Shown here: positions 40,401 through 52,967 of the stretch, piece by piece
Layout of the letters: each line of letters opens with the position of its first letter
Position numbering within the stretch: the stretch's first letter is position 1
Assembly (NCBI GenBank): GCA_029379385.1
Contig: CM055618.1
Span: 16,593,071 to 16,657,070 of the forward strand
Reading direction: 5' to 3'
From: Quillaja saponaria
Lineage: Eukaryota; Streptophyta; Magnoliopsida; Fabales; Quillajaceae
DNA: 64,000 bases
Translations under genes and position numbers: made by a program
Notes under the pieces: model-generated
Database searches by the model: none
What the model was told of the DNA's origin: nothing
What the model saw: the letters and a program-made list of their open reading frames with translations, nothing else

Positions 40401-42206
40401 AATGAAACTTACTCCATAACTATATACACAAAGGAATCATCCTCAAATGCATTATAAAAGTGAACCACATTCTCATGGCCTGCAAGTTCTTGCAATATCT
40501 TGACCTCTCGCTTGACATCTTCAACAGCTATAGGAAGAACCATCTGCCACCAAATTGAAGAATTAGTTTTGGACAACTCCAAAGCAATTAAGTCGATAAA
40601 GAAGTGTTTGAATTAAGTTTCTACTTAATAGTTTTTCATCTTTACCTAGTCAACTATATACAACCTAAAATGAAGATGAAAATATACTATCTCTTTCTTG
40701 CATCAATTTGGCCTCAAATGGAAAACAGATAAAATGAAACAAGCAAAAAAACAAAAAAGGAGAAGATGAAAGTTTAACATATTAAAAGAAATAACTTCCT
40801 TAGGAAGCCATAAACTACCAAATCCTTGGGCTGGACATTCTGTCTAAACACATGTTATCTATCTAAGGGTAATAACTCCACTTAGAACGTGACAAGGAAA
40901 ATTCATGCTTACACATACAGGTTCATAACTGCAGTCTTCTTTCCTTGTCCTAATAAACTCAATGGGATCATTTAGTACTATAGAGTAGCAAAGGCAACTA
41001 TGGCTACAAAGTATTGAACCTTTAAAAAGGAGAAATTCTAAGATAGTCATCTAAAGAGAAACTGAGAGTCAGAATTCTCCACATGTTTTGACTAGCATAG
41101 CGTGTCTATCTTCTTAGTCTATTTACAAACACATAAGCATACAGGATTCAGCTCCACAAAGGTAAAACCTCTTATCGACTCTTATGAACCCCATAATTGG
41201 AAAAGAGCAAATTATAGGCATGGATCGAGCATGTAAAAGTAGCATTTCACAAGCAAGCAGGCTCTTCTAAGTGTAGGATCGAGATTAAAGCAGTTCATCA
41301 GTCCAAAAGAAACAGGATTGCAGGTCCTCCAGAAGGAGAGAAATAAGAAAGCTCATTAACATATCCTGCAGGTCCATGAGATGGCTTGAAATTCCTAAAA
41401 ATGGTCCGGCCATTGGAAAGAGACAACACAACACAACCAAATGACATCAACAGCAGATATTTCAAGCAAGGACATGTCAATATACATCAAGCAGGAGCAG
41501 TGAAAGAATTCAGAGGATCCGCATAAGGCCCTTCAAAATTCTTAACGATATAAGCCAACATTATCAGATAATCCAAATCATGATTGGAATCTCCAGCACC
41601 CAAATGAAACTTACCTTCAGAACTCTTCGAACCCTTAATTGAAAAGCGAAATGAAAAAACTATACATGCATCTTTTGAGAAAATGAACGTGGATATTTCA
41701 TAGTCAAAAAACGTGTACGCCGCAATACTCAAGGAATTGAATCAGTATCATCAACCCAAATCAGAAATGCTAAAAAAATATACCTTGTTCTTCTCAATTC
41801 TCTTCACAGCCACGCGATCCCCATTTTCTTTATCTGTCGCAGCATACGTATACCCAAATTGTCCATGTCCCAACAATTTCCCAATCGTGTATCGCTTATC
41901 AAAATCTTTGTCATACCCAAAATCGGTGCGCTTCCCACATGGGATGATTCCACCCTTCCGCCTCGAATTGGGTTTGTTTAGCTGCTGGGAATTCCTCTCA
42001 TGCTGATTCTTCTTGGGCTCATTCGGTTTTTTCTGCCGTTGATGTTGTGACGTTTCGTGTTTATTCAGATTAATTCTTGTTGCCGTTGATTGTGGCTTGG
42101 AACTCTGTTTACGATTCTGATTAACGGAGGTGGTGGTGGTAGTGTTGGTGTTTGCGTTATTGCTATTTGAGCCACTGACCTTAATGGTTGAGAAGCATGT
42201 ACCCAT
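37405..42206 (-). CDS. CPK28: Calcium-dependent protein kinase, subgroup IV (CPK16/18/28 type; twelve exons)
   Basis: Membrane-associated Ca2+-activated Ser/Thr kinase; Arabidopsis CPK28 tunes immune receptor signalling and stem growth. Exons (minus): 42206-41784, 40543-40413, 40144-40103, 39920-39809, 39710-39632, 39515-39346, 39128-39002, 38810-38695, 38611-38504, 38382-38320, 38039-37866, 37569-37405. All are GT-AG and in phase, giving 569 aa. MGTCFS at the N-terminus is a myristoylation (Gly2) and palmitoylation (Cys4) signal. A basic Asn/Gln/Lys-rich variable region follows. Kinase motifs are [24 protein letters not shown] (split across exons 4 and 5), ATDFGLSD and [10 protein letters not shown]. 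Four EF-hands are visible: [36 protein letters not shown] and [12 protein letters not shown]. All catalytic residues are present. Which of CPK16/18/28 is closest is not decided; synteny links it to all three. Confidence 0.96.
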
Positions 42207-45200
42207 GATTGGAAACAACACAACAGTCTCAAAGGTCTTGACAGATCAAAGCCATGCAAAGATTTCAACATATAAATACTAACAGACACAGTAACCATTC
42301 ACACGCGGATACAGAAGATTGAAGGAAGCAAAATATAGAAATTAATTGGATAACAAGGAAAGGTTGTAGCAGATAGGAGGAAGGAGGGAAGAAAGAGCGG
42401 TGGTCAAATGAGACTTATTCAAGAGAGAATAAGCAAAAGGGGGGTACAGAAGCTCCCCCAGCTTCAATTTTTTTTTAATTTTAGGATATTTAAAAAATTG
42501 AAGAAAAATGGATACTACTTATTTGTAATTTCCACATATTATCCATAATTTGCTAACAAAAATTAATTTTTTCTTTCTTTCTTAATTCAAATGCAACTTA
42601 TTACATCAAGATCATGATATCAAGTCATAACATAAAAATAAAAAAATTATCCTAATGCAAGTTATGTGGAGGGAATTACTTTGAACTTCAAGGATAGGTT
42701 TTAATATATTCCACATGCTAATAGTTTAAAATGGAAAATGATTTTCTTTGAAAATTTATTTAAAAGTAACCTTAATATTTTTTATATATTGCCACAGTTT
42801 TTGACCATTTTTAGGGTTTTGATTAGATTTTTTAAGCAATAGATGTAAATGAATAAAAATCAAATACTAATTATAGAAAAAATCATTTAGTTATTTAGTT
42901 TTGAGAGATATGAAGATTTATGCTCTTAGAGGGAAGAAACTGAGTTGTAACTATATAAATGCACTACATAGAAAGCTACATGGAGATTAGATACATAGAT
43001 TTCTCCTACCTTTAGTTTTTGCCAAAAATGTTGATACTTGATAATTGTCTTTTGTTTATTTGCTAATAGAAAAAGAATATCACTCGATTTAACTAAATTA
43101 AGAATAAACAAGGGTTTATGTAAGTGAGGTGCACTCTCAAAATGAGAATATAAATTTAAATTTTAGAATATATAATTGTTAAGAGAGTTTTTCAGTATCG
43201 ATAGAAATCGAGAATTTAAAATCAGAAATTTTTATTCATAACAGAACGTGAGCATAATAAGAAAGACAAGAATTCGTGTATGTTATGAATATATCTATTA
43301 CTTATTATTTTATTAATATTTTCTAAACAGAAGATTGTGATAGTTTTCTCATGCATATATAAAAACACAAAACTGTAACAAAGTGTAACAAAAATACAGC
43401 TTACTATTTTCTATCTTCTTATTAGTAGGGTTTTTTTTTTTACTTCTAGATAATAACAACTAATTTCATAATAGATTTTCTTATAAGTGTCTAAAACACA
43501 CTTGTTAAGCTATAATAAATATAATTATTAGAATTAAAATTTTATATAACTAGTAATTTATGTAATAAATAATACTGATATTATGATCAATTACTATAAT
43601 AAATATTACAATTCCGTATTTATAAGAATTTAACAAATATCATTTGAACACTTAATTCTTTATAATATATCTTGGTGTTCCAATGTTCTCCCACTTGTTT
43701 TGAATCTGATTACTCATTATTTATTCTTTGGCTGAATGCAGCTGTCTACATTTAATATGTAGCCAACTAATTAATTTGACTATCAAAAAAAGAAAAAGCT
43801 AGATTATGATTTTGCAACACTCAGTATATCAGTTTAACTAAATACTATAGGAAACCAAAATAAAAAACTGTTATTTATATTTTATAAGATAATTATTGCG
43901 AAAAACAAATGCAAATTGCATTCATATTTTACTTTATCTAAATAATAAATGACGTCTTAATCCATATGGGCCCACTTGTTTCTTTGATGTGGTTTCAACT
44001 CGTATATACTAAGTCCAGTATATGCCAGTATGCCACACTGTAATGAAGATTTTCGGTTCAAAAATTAATTTTATATTACCGAAGACTTTGACCTTGACGA
44101 GGGGTTTGCTTTGATTTTCAGAAAACGAAAATCCAAAATATTCAAAGATTCTGATTCCATTGAAGAAAATATAATAATTGAATTTATAGTAATAAATATG
44201 GGTTACACTGCTTAATGTAAATAAACCAAACACACACACAATATATATAATAAATTAAAAATATAAGCCGTGTAATTTTAAAGAATAGCATGTTTGAGTT
44301 ATATTAAAATAAGCATTTAACTCAAAAAATTCTGCATCGTTTAAGTGTGGTATTTTTGTTTGTCAGCAATATAATTCTATAAATATAATTTGATCTAAAA
44401 AAATAATTTTTCCATTTGAGAAAATGAAAGGTTTAGAAAAAAAATATATATATATATAAAAAAATGTCATTAATTTGGAATATTATAATAAGAGTATATC
44501 AATATTTAAATAAATAACTAATAAAATAAGGAGGATCTGAGTTTTGTAAGATTATGATATTACTCAAAAATCACATAAAATAATCATAATTAGTGTGAAC
44601 CCTTATTAAATTCATAATAAGAAGTGTGAACCCTAATTAGATTTTATATTCATAAAAAAAAGATGTGAACCCTAATAAAATAATTAATATTGTCTCATAA
44701 AAGAGAAAATTATATAATATATTTATTTAAAATATATATAAAATAAAATTCCTGGAAGTGGAGGTGGAGGTTGGCCACTTGAAATTTGGAATGATGTCGG
44801 TGTTGTTCATAAATCCTATAAAAAAGTCAAGGAGACTAATAAATCACTAATGAAAATGTCTATTAATAATTTTTTAAATATTTGTAATCAGTCGGAGTTA
44901 AATAAATATAAATTTTGATAGTATTAGCTTTCAAACTTTATCTATAAATAAAGATAAATTGATATTTCTAACAATTAAGTATTGTTTTTGAATGATATCA
45001 AGTAATGGATTTTGAGAATATTATTAGAAAATTTACTTTTGATTTTTAAAAATGACAATTTGAGTAGAGAAAATTAAAAATAAGTGAGTTTCTGCACTAA
45101 TAAGATAGAGATGCCGAAATTAAAATAGTGATACTTAAATTTAAGCAAGTGAGTTTCCAATCTAATAAAATAGAGATGCCAAAATCAAAGTAGTGAAAAA

Positions 45201-48200
45201 TTTGCAATTAATTTATATATCTTTTTGGGAAAAAAACTCATGCACTCTTTTTTATCACACTTGTAGAAAGAACATGATCATTTTGAAGTCACATTCCTAC
45301 ACATGTAGAGTCACATAGTCACACATTGAAAACATGGTTTTCTTGTCTATTTTTTTTTAAAAGGTTAGTGATAGCTCACTTGTGAATGTGATATTAATAT
45401 ATTACTATATTAGTATGAACCCTAAATAAGTATAAACTCTGATAACATTAACTTCCAAACTTTACCTATAAATAAAGATAAAAATTTTGTTTTATTTGAT
45501 ATCAAATATATTTTTTAACTATCTTTCAGTATTGTATTTAAATGATATCAAGAAATTGATTTCGAGAATATTATGAAAATATTTACATTTTTTTTTTTAC
45601 ATTTGATTTTAAGAAATGACATTTTGAGTAGTATAAATTCTAAATAAATAAACAAGTGAGTTTTGTGCTAATAAGAATAGAGGTGCCAAAGTCAAAACAT
45701 TGATACTTAAAATGAAGCAAGTGAGTTTTCGCACTAATAAGATAGAGAAGCCGAAATCAAAACAGTGGAAAATTTTCAATTAATTTATGTACACTCACAT
45801 AGTCAAATTAAAAACGTGGTATTTCTTGTCTAATTATTTTTAAAAAGGTTAATGATGATAGCTCACTTGGTAACGTGATGAGTGTGATATTACCGTATTA
45901 GCTAATATTGACTTTGTCTAAATTTATGCAATTTACTCATTTTTTTGGGGGTGATATTATCATAAAAATAAATATTTATTTTATAATAATATCAGTTTAT
46001 TCTCATTGTGATATACTATTAACGTCAAGAAGAAAAAATATACACAATAGATATTATTCTATGGAAAAAAAAAAAATGAGCTTAGACTAATTTGGTGAGG
46101 AAGTAGGCCAGTATTGCAGTCTGAATTACTTTATTTTGGACATAATTAAGAAAAAAGGCAAATGTTCCGAAGCGACAAAAACACATTTGCCGTAAAGATA
46201 TTAAAAAACTTTTGGCACCGGCCAGCTAAACATGTGGACATTTGGTGGTGCGACAATACAATAAAATAAGGACAAAAATGTAAAAGATATTTGGGGTGAC
46301 AATTTTAATCAAATCAAATAATTCAGCTAGCAACCACGTGTAATCATTTTGTTTTACAATGTACCTTGTTCAACTACTTCATTTCAACATATACATACAT
46401 CATAATACATTAATTCTTATATTTATTTATTCTTTATATTGTCAACATTATGTTAATTTGTTATCATTAATTTGAGATTGATTATCATTAACAGTTGGTA
46501 ATATATGTGTTAGGTATTATTTACTAAAATATTGATAAACTCTTGGACAATTTATGTATTAATTAATCAATATTTCATATTGAATTGTATGTTTGATTAA
46601 TAATTTATGTACAAAATATTAGCAAAATAAAAATAAAAATAATATGTACAAAATATCTATAAATGTTGTATGTTTTTTGTTTGTTAGGTTTCTTTTTATT
46701 TTATTTTGTTGTGATATGGACTATATTTTCTTTATGGTTTATAAGATTTTTTAGGAAATTAATTAACATTTTCACATATCAAATCGTCAATTTATAACAA
46801 TATATTGTAAATAGTTTGTGACTCTGACATTTAATAGTAAATCTCTTATGATTTAAACGTTTTATTTATTTATTTAGTGATTGTGCGTTTGAACCAATTT
46901 ATTAATATCTTGATTAATTACTTTTTCGGTCTAACGAAAATAGTCATCCATACCAATATTAGAATATTTAGGAGAATTTATTATGTACGACTTCTTCCAA
47001 AGAGATTAAAATCGACAAAATCAATTAAAAGAACATACTGTCTTGACTATTTACATATTATTATGAGGTTATTTATAAATTGTTTGTCACTATTTAAAAT
47101 AAATCATCTAAAAACTTGACCATTTATGAATGTTTATTGTAATAAATTATTTATCACTCTAATGATTTATTTGTTAATGAATATTTTTTTTTCTTTTCAG
47201 ACTAAATAAATATAATCATTGATGTAAAAACCTAACAGTACTTACATGAGCAATAAAAAATTGATAAACCTTAATATTATATCTTTTGTTACAATATAAA
47301 CCTTAACTTCTTTCATTCTTATTTAAAATAAAAAAATAAAAAAATCTCGATTCCTATACATGGCATGCAAGTCAATATACATTGATGACCAAGTATATTC
47401 ATAGGCATTACAGGTGTTGTAACAATGCGAAAGTTGATGATCATATGATACTCCAAATCAAGAAGATGCGAAAATTGAATTAATCTCACCAAAATCTTCA
47501 AAAAATGAAAAATAATAAATTTTATGAAAAAAATCCCAAAATTTGTCACAAAAATAACCAAATCTGGTAATAATAATATCATAACTTTTAAATCTGTCTT
47601 AAAAATAATCAGATATGAGATCAATTTATTCAAAACTTAAAAAAGAAAAGAAAATGATAGGGAGCTGCCGCTAAAGGCTAGAGGCAACAACTCTTAAATG
47701 AATTTGTTTTGAGAGAAATAGAGGAGGCAGATAAGTTTTTTTTGGTGACAAGGCAGATAAGTTTTCTACATTAATATTTTACTATTAATCATTTATTTCT
47801 TGTAGCTTTTTTATAACAAAATGAGATGATTAATTTGTGAAAATCAATGTCCTTGAGGTGTTGGCTCATAGAAAACAACACTGAAAAAATTAAATAAATA
47901 AATAAAAACCCATTCATGTCTAGCTATTGGCTAATTCATCAAATCCTAAGTGGGAAGGGTTTCTGAATTGTATATAAACCTCTAAGTGATCAACTAGTAA
48001 GAATCTTTAGACTAGCTATTTTGGATCATGTAATTCAGTTATTTTTTAAAGTTAATCAGACCAGTTGAACTTGTAGAGGTAATAAATTGGGCTCGGCCTG
48101 TTTCACTAACAGTGCTGATTGGTTTCAGATTTGGTTTATTGGGATTAACTGAGTGAGAGCATAGCCCAATGAGTAGTAATTTGGAAAGCAATACAGAGCA

Positions 48201-48448
48201 CAAACTTATTTTAATGTATTAGTAAGAGAAAAAACAGATGGGCCTGCATAGTACATGGAAGATTTGACAACACACTGACATAGATCTGTTTCCCAAGCCC
48301 CCCAAACAATGGACTATTGGACTATTGGGCTACTACCAGAAATGCAAAGACAGATAATTTACTGGAAGACTGAAATACATAGAAGTGGCATGCATAACAC
48401 AACAATATTACAGTAGGTGATGTGATGGCTGATGCTGATCAAGTAAGC
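42207..48448. other. Large gene-free AT-rich region
   Basis: About 6.2 kb between the CPK promoter and the F3H 3' end. It contains the tandem duplication at ~44.88-45.90 kb (listed) and a triple GTGTGAACCCT motif around 44590-44670. I find no gene, RNA or transposon terminus that I can support elsewhere in it. Confidence 0.5.
44880..45900. repeat. Tandem duplication, ~0.5-kb units with internal sub-repeats
   Basis: Copy A (~44880-45411) and copy B (~45412-45900) share, in the same order, a TTCCAAACTTTACCTATAAA-type block, an AATGATATCAAG block, AAGTGAGTTT..CACTAATAAG and a final AAAGGTTAGTGATAGCTCAC stretch. Inside each copy the ..GTGAGTTT..TAATAA.ATAGAGATGCC segment is present twice, about 65 bp apart. 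Divergence is substantial. Confidence 0.8.
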
Positions 48449-50526
48449 CTATGCAAAAATTTGTTCAATAGGCTTGGTGTACTCTAATTTGGTCTTCTCC
48501 AAATCTTCCAACTGCTTTTCTTTGGCCAACTTCTTCAGCTTAGCTAACTCAATGTCCTTGCTCATCTTCTTCCTGTACATCTCTGCAAATGTAATTGGCT
48601 CTTCTAGCACAGCCTTCTCTCCCTCCCTGATTTTCAATGGGTAAACTGTTGCATCTGGTGCAGGGTTTTGAAATGTGGCTATGGACAACCTGCTATGGTT
48701 CGAGTTCACCACTGCTTGGTGATCTGCATTCTTGAATCTCCCATTGCTCAGATACTACATATATACCCCCATAAAAAATATATATATATTAGGTTAAAAT
48801 ACTCCGATATCATACATAATCACAAATATGTAGGTGGGTCATGCCATATTGCCATCTGAGTGTCTTTAATAAGGTAAATTCCCACAAGACTTGGATTCCT
48901 TCACATGTGGTCAAGGAAATGAGTAAAAATGACACTAACATAACAGAGTCTACCATTTCATGTTTCATACACAAGTCTCAAGTGTCTCACTCACCTATAG
49001 GAATGCAGATTCCATCATAGACACTTAATAACTCTACAACTACTACTTGGGTTATTGGCACTTGTCAATGAAGTAACCAAATGGGTCCATAACATTTAAT
49101 GTAATCACTAATAAATGAAAAATAATACTAGTCAGTTTAAATATTTTGTCAGTGTATTGTCTATCAAAATTTTTAGTATCAAAAATAGTTGTAAAACGTT
49201 ATTATTTCGTAACATATTTTTTAAAATTAAATAGGTAAGTTAATAACATTTCGGTTTATGATTGTTATAGTTTAATAAATTAGGAATCATATTTAATACA
49301 CAGAACAATTTTTGCTTTGTTTATACTCTAATATGAAATGGATTCATATCAGTTATAATAAGTTAGGTATAAATCATAATTTATTAATTGTGTATCATTT
49401 ATAATATTAAAATAAAAATTTGTATTAAATTCACAAAAAAATAAATCTAAATTTAGCCAAGATATAAGTTATAATCAATTATCCACAAAAATAGAATTTA
49501 ATCTCGCCTTTACTCGAATTGCATGAGAAAATATTAGTTAGACTTATGTAGTTGTTATATTATTATATTACAAAATTTGATCAATCTTATAGTATAACCA
49601 AGGATAGTATAGAAAATAAAAGCAGAAGGAAAATCATTGAATACTCACATGGCCATGATCACCAAGATTGACCACAAAAGCTCCCTCAACTGGTTGAACA
49701 GTGATCCACGTCTTCCCATTATCCCTGGTGGCCTGAAGTCCACCAACCTGATCTTGAAGCAGAAGGGTAATGGTACCCGGGTCTGTATGGCGTTTGAGTC
49801 CGAGTGTGAGATCGGGTTGAGGACATTTCGGGTAGAAATTGATCACAACCTTTTGATCCATATCAACACAAGCCTTTGTCAAAGCTTCCTTCTCTAACCC
49901 CATGGCCTCTGATAAAACCTCCAACAGCTTGCAAGCTAAACCCATCAGCTTCTCACTGTATTCCTCTGTCACAGATTTCCACTCCTCTGGCTTGTCAGGC
50001 CACCGCGAATAGTCCCGGTTTCTGATCGGGTATGAAAAATATGTCACAATTTCTCTCCAATCTTGTACAGCTTCTCCCTATAAAATTCAAATTCAAATTC
50101 ATCAATTTCAAATTCATAATCATGTCGAAAGGATTAGAATTATTGGTGGAAGAAGATTTAATTACTTGTAGGTGGCTGGAGACGATGAAACCGCCTTTCT
50201 TGCCACCAGACATGTCGAATCGGAGTTTTTCTTCGGGAGGCAAAGCGAAGAAATCACGAGCGAGACGGGTCATGTCGGATATGAGTTTGGTATCGACGCC
50301 ATGATCGATGACTTGGAAAATTCCCCAATCTTCACAAGCCTCAACAATTTTTTGACGTATCTCTGTTCTACGGCCGTTGATGTCATCGATTCCGGCCAAG
50401 GAGATTACTGGAATTTCATTGCTGAATTTATTGTAAGCGACTTTTCGGGCGCTCATCTTCGTCACGGACAAAGCTGGATTGGAGGGTCTTCTCTTCTGCC
50501 AGAGCAGTGAGAGTTGAGGGTGCCAT
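48449..50526 (-). CDS. F3H: Flavanone 3-hydroxylase (three exons), frameshifted in exon 1
   Basis: Cytosolic Fe(II)/2-oxoglutarate dioxygenase that converts flavanones such as naringenin to dihydroflavonols, feeding flavonols, anthocyanins and tannins. Exons (minus): 50526-50166, 50077-49649, 48754-48449, GT-AG. Translation starts [20 protein letters not shown]; after DEDERPK the frame breaks at an A4 run (T4 on plus strand, 50442-50445). Removing one base continues as [19 protein letters not shown] and gives 364 aa, the standard F3H length. The iron ligands are visible in HTDPGT and [20 protein letters not shown], and RLSIATF holds the 2-oxoglutarate-binding Arg. The ending [13 protein letters not shown] is typical of F3H. 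Exon 1 without one base is exactly 120 codons, so a homopolymer sequencing error is the likeliest explanation. TATA box at 50594-50601. In Arabidopsis F3H lies elsewhere in the genome. Confidence 0.95.
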
Positions 50527-50593
50527 GGATTTGGTTCTGTGCTCTGCTCTGTTAAAAAAGTGGGTTGTGTAAGAGAAGGGAAAATGGGCGTGA

Positions 50594-50601
50594 TATATAT
50601 A
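50594..50601 (-). promoter_or_regulatory. TATA box of F3H
   Basis: TATATATA, 68 bp upstream of the F3H start codon, implying a ~35-40 nt 5' UTR. Confidence 0.6.
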
Positions 50602-52967
50602 CTGGGGCGAGGGCTGAAGGGTGTGGTAACGTATACTGGTTTGTTGGAGTGAGTTGTGGCAAGTTCGACAAAGGAAAACAAAAAAAAAAGAGTTGTGGTA
50701 AGTGTAAGTTGTGATAAGAGGGCTGACAGGTCTAACTAACTACTTCCTCCATTCATAGTCACACTGCTACCAAACTCCTAGCAAAAGATTTGTTTCTAGA
50801 AGCCTAACCTGTATGACATGGCCCGAAAAGAAGGAACAATCATTTTGAAGCCAAACCAAGGGAAATGGTAAGGGTATATTTTATAAATATTAGAAACTAC
50901 ATATATATAAAAAAAAAAAAAGTTGAAGACTCTATTAAATTAGAATTTTATTTCATTTGATTGTGAAAATGAATTTTTTTTTATTATTATCATAAATTAG
51001 TAAATTATAATGTTTTTTACCTGATCTTATATGATCTTAAGTAAGAGTAAAGGGTCGGGTAAGATTAGGATAAGAATTCAGAAATTTCTTTACGAATAGG
51101 GTATGAGTTTGGCCAAACCCGTTGTATTGTCATTCTTTTTTATTTTTTAGTTTTCTAGATTTTTCGATAGTCATTACTGTGAGAGCTCCGAAATTCAAAC
51201 TTGTGTGTCTTATACATCTCAACATAAAAAAGAAAAAAAAAATATGTTTGAGCTATTTATACTCAAAAGTACTAAGAGAAGAGCTCTACAATTTTTATTT
51301 GACCCTCAAATGTGACAAAATTATACATGTCATAATAATTTCGACAAAAATGTTATAAATTGAAACATAAATGCAATATCCATCGCAATTGACCAAAAAA
51401 TAATATATTGTATTGTTGATATAAACATTTTATTTTACTTGAAGACTTAATTGCAATAAACTACAAAATTCTGTCATTTTTTGATATTTTTTCCCTTTTT
51501 TTTTTTGTTTTATAATTATCGATTGAGATTGAAACTTTTATTAGTCGCATTTGAGTCCAAACAAAACTACATAGATATTGGTAATCACTTATTGCCATTT
51601 TTTTTTCTTCCTATAATTCTCCAATTCATTCTCCTTTATCCTTTTCACTCACAACTAAATCTCTTTTCACCATCACCCACAAATTCACCAAATGTACGAC
51701 TCCATACTGGAAGTTGACAACAGTGGAGGTAGAAATGGCTGAAGTTGTAGACGACAGAGGCACTAGTTTTGGAGACGAAAAGGATTATTTTCTGTTGGAT
51801 TTTAGATTTTATTTTTTTAATTCAAAACTATTTCATGTATCGACCAAACTCTGTTAAGTCAGTTTCGTTTTTATTGATGTTGTTCATGATTCAATTTTAT
51901 TGATAATGGTTTTTGTTTTGAATTATGTAAGTACCAAATCATTTAGCATTATTCAATTGAAACTATGGAAAACATCCAAGGACACATAAAACTGATAAGC
52001 ATTTAATTGACATATATAGGGAAAATCAAAATGTATTTCAACCATTTAGACATTTAAATTGTTATCACTAAAACTAAAAAATATATAATATTAGTGCGCA
52101 TTAATTGTTAATAATTAAATTGTACACCTATGTTTTGTTTGGTAATGTAAGATTCAGGGAACTATAAAAATATGGAAGGATTGGTTTGGTAGTATGAGAT
52201 ACAGTCGAAGTTGCACCACGTGATTTCTCTTCCTAACAACCCATTCTATCACCATTAAAGTTTATTTTCAATATTTAAAAAATAATAATTCATATTTGAA
52301 TAAACCACGTCACCAACATATGTTATTGAAAAAAGTAAGAGAGAAAAACAAAACAAAAACGAAGTCCAACCTTGTTTGTACCACATGTCTACAACTACAC
52401 AATCGATTATAATCTTCCTAAATCTAATTAGGCTTAAGCCAGTGTTCCCATTTTCTGGTTGACCCATCATGCAAAAGGTACGCCCCTGGGATTATTGAAC
52501 GTAATTTTGTGTACGAGCCTCTGCAAACCATAGTTGTATGAGATTTGTGGAGCAATTTGTGTGATAGTTTGAGAGGCCGTTTGGGGCAGCCTCCCCTGAT
52601 CTTGAAGCACAGTACTCGTCTTATTGGGTGACCCTGAATATCTCAATACTTTGGAACTAAAATGAAGGCCTTAAAGAGGCCCACTAATGCTCTGCAATTA
52701 TCGATAAAAATTGAAAAAGGAGAAAGATTACAAAATGAAACCTAACGGCTAGTTAATTTATTCTTCCATTTTTATATTTGATGTTTCTGTTTTTGGCAAT
52801 TGCGAGAATGAACATACGCGGCGCACTTCAACGGTCATATTACTCCGATCTTTCTTTATAAACCCCCCAAAACTTTGCCCTAAAATATCAGTTTCTCTTC
52901 TATTGAATCTTGTGCCCCTTCTCTTCTCTCTAAAAGTTTTCGTTTTGAGTACCTTGATTCATTTTCA
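50602..52967. other. Divergent promoter region between F3H and the acidic-protein gene
   Basis: AT-rich intergenic DNA. The last ~120 bp before 52968, pyrimidine-rich (TTTCTCTTCTATTG, CTTCTCTTCTCTC), look like a 5' UTR for the plus-strand gene, with a possible TATA (CTTTATAAAC) at about 52854. No other gene or element is supportable. Confidence 0.5.
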
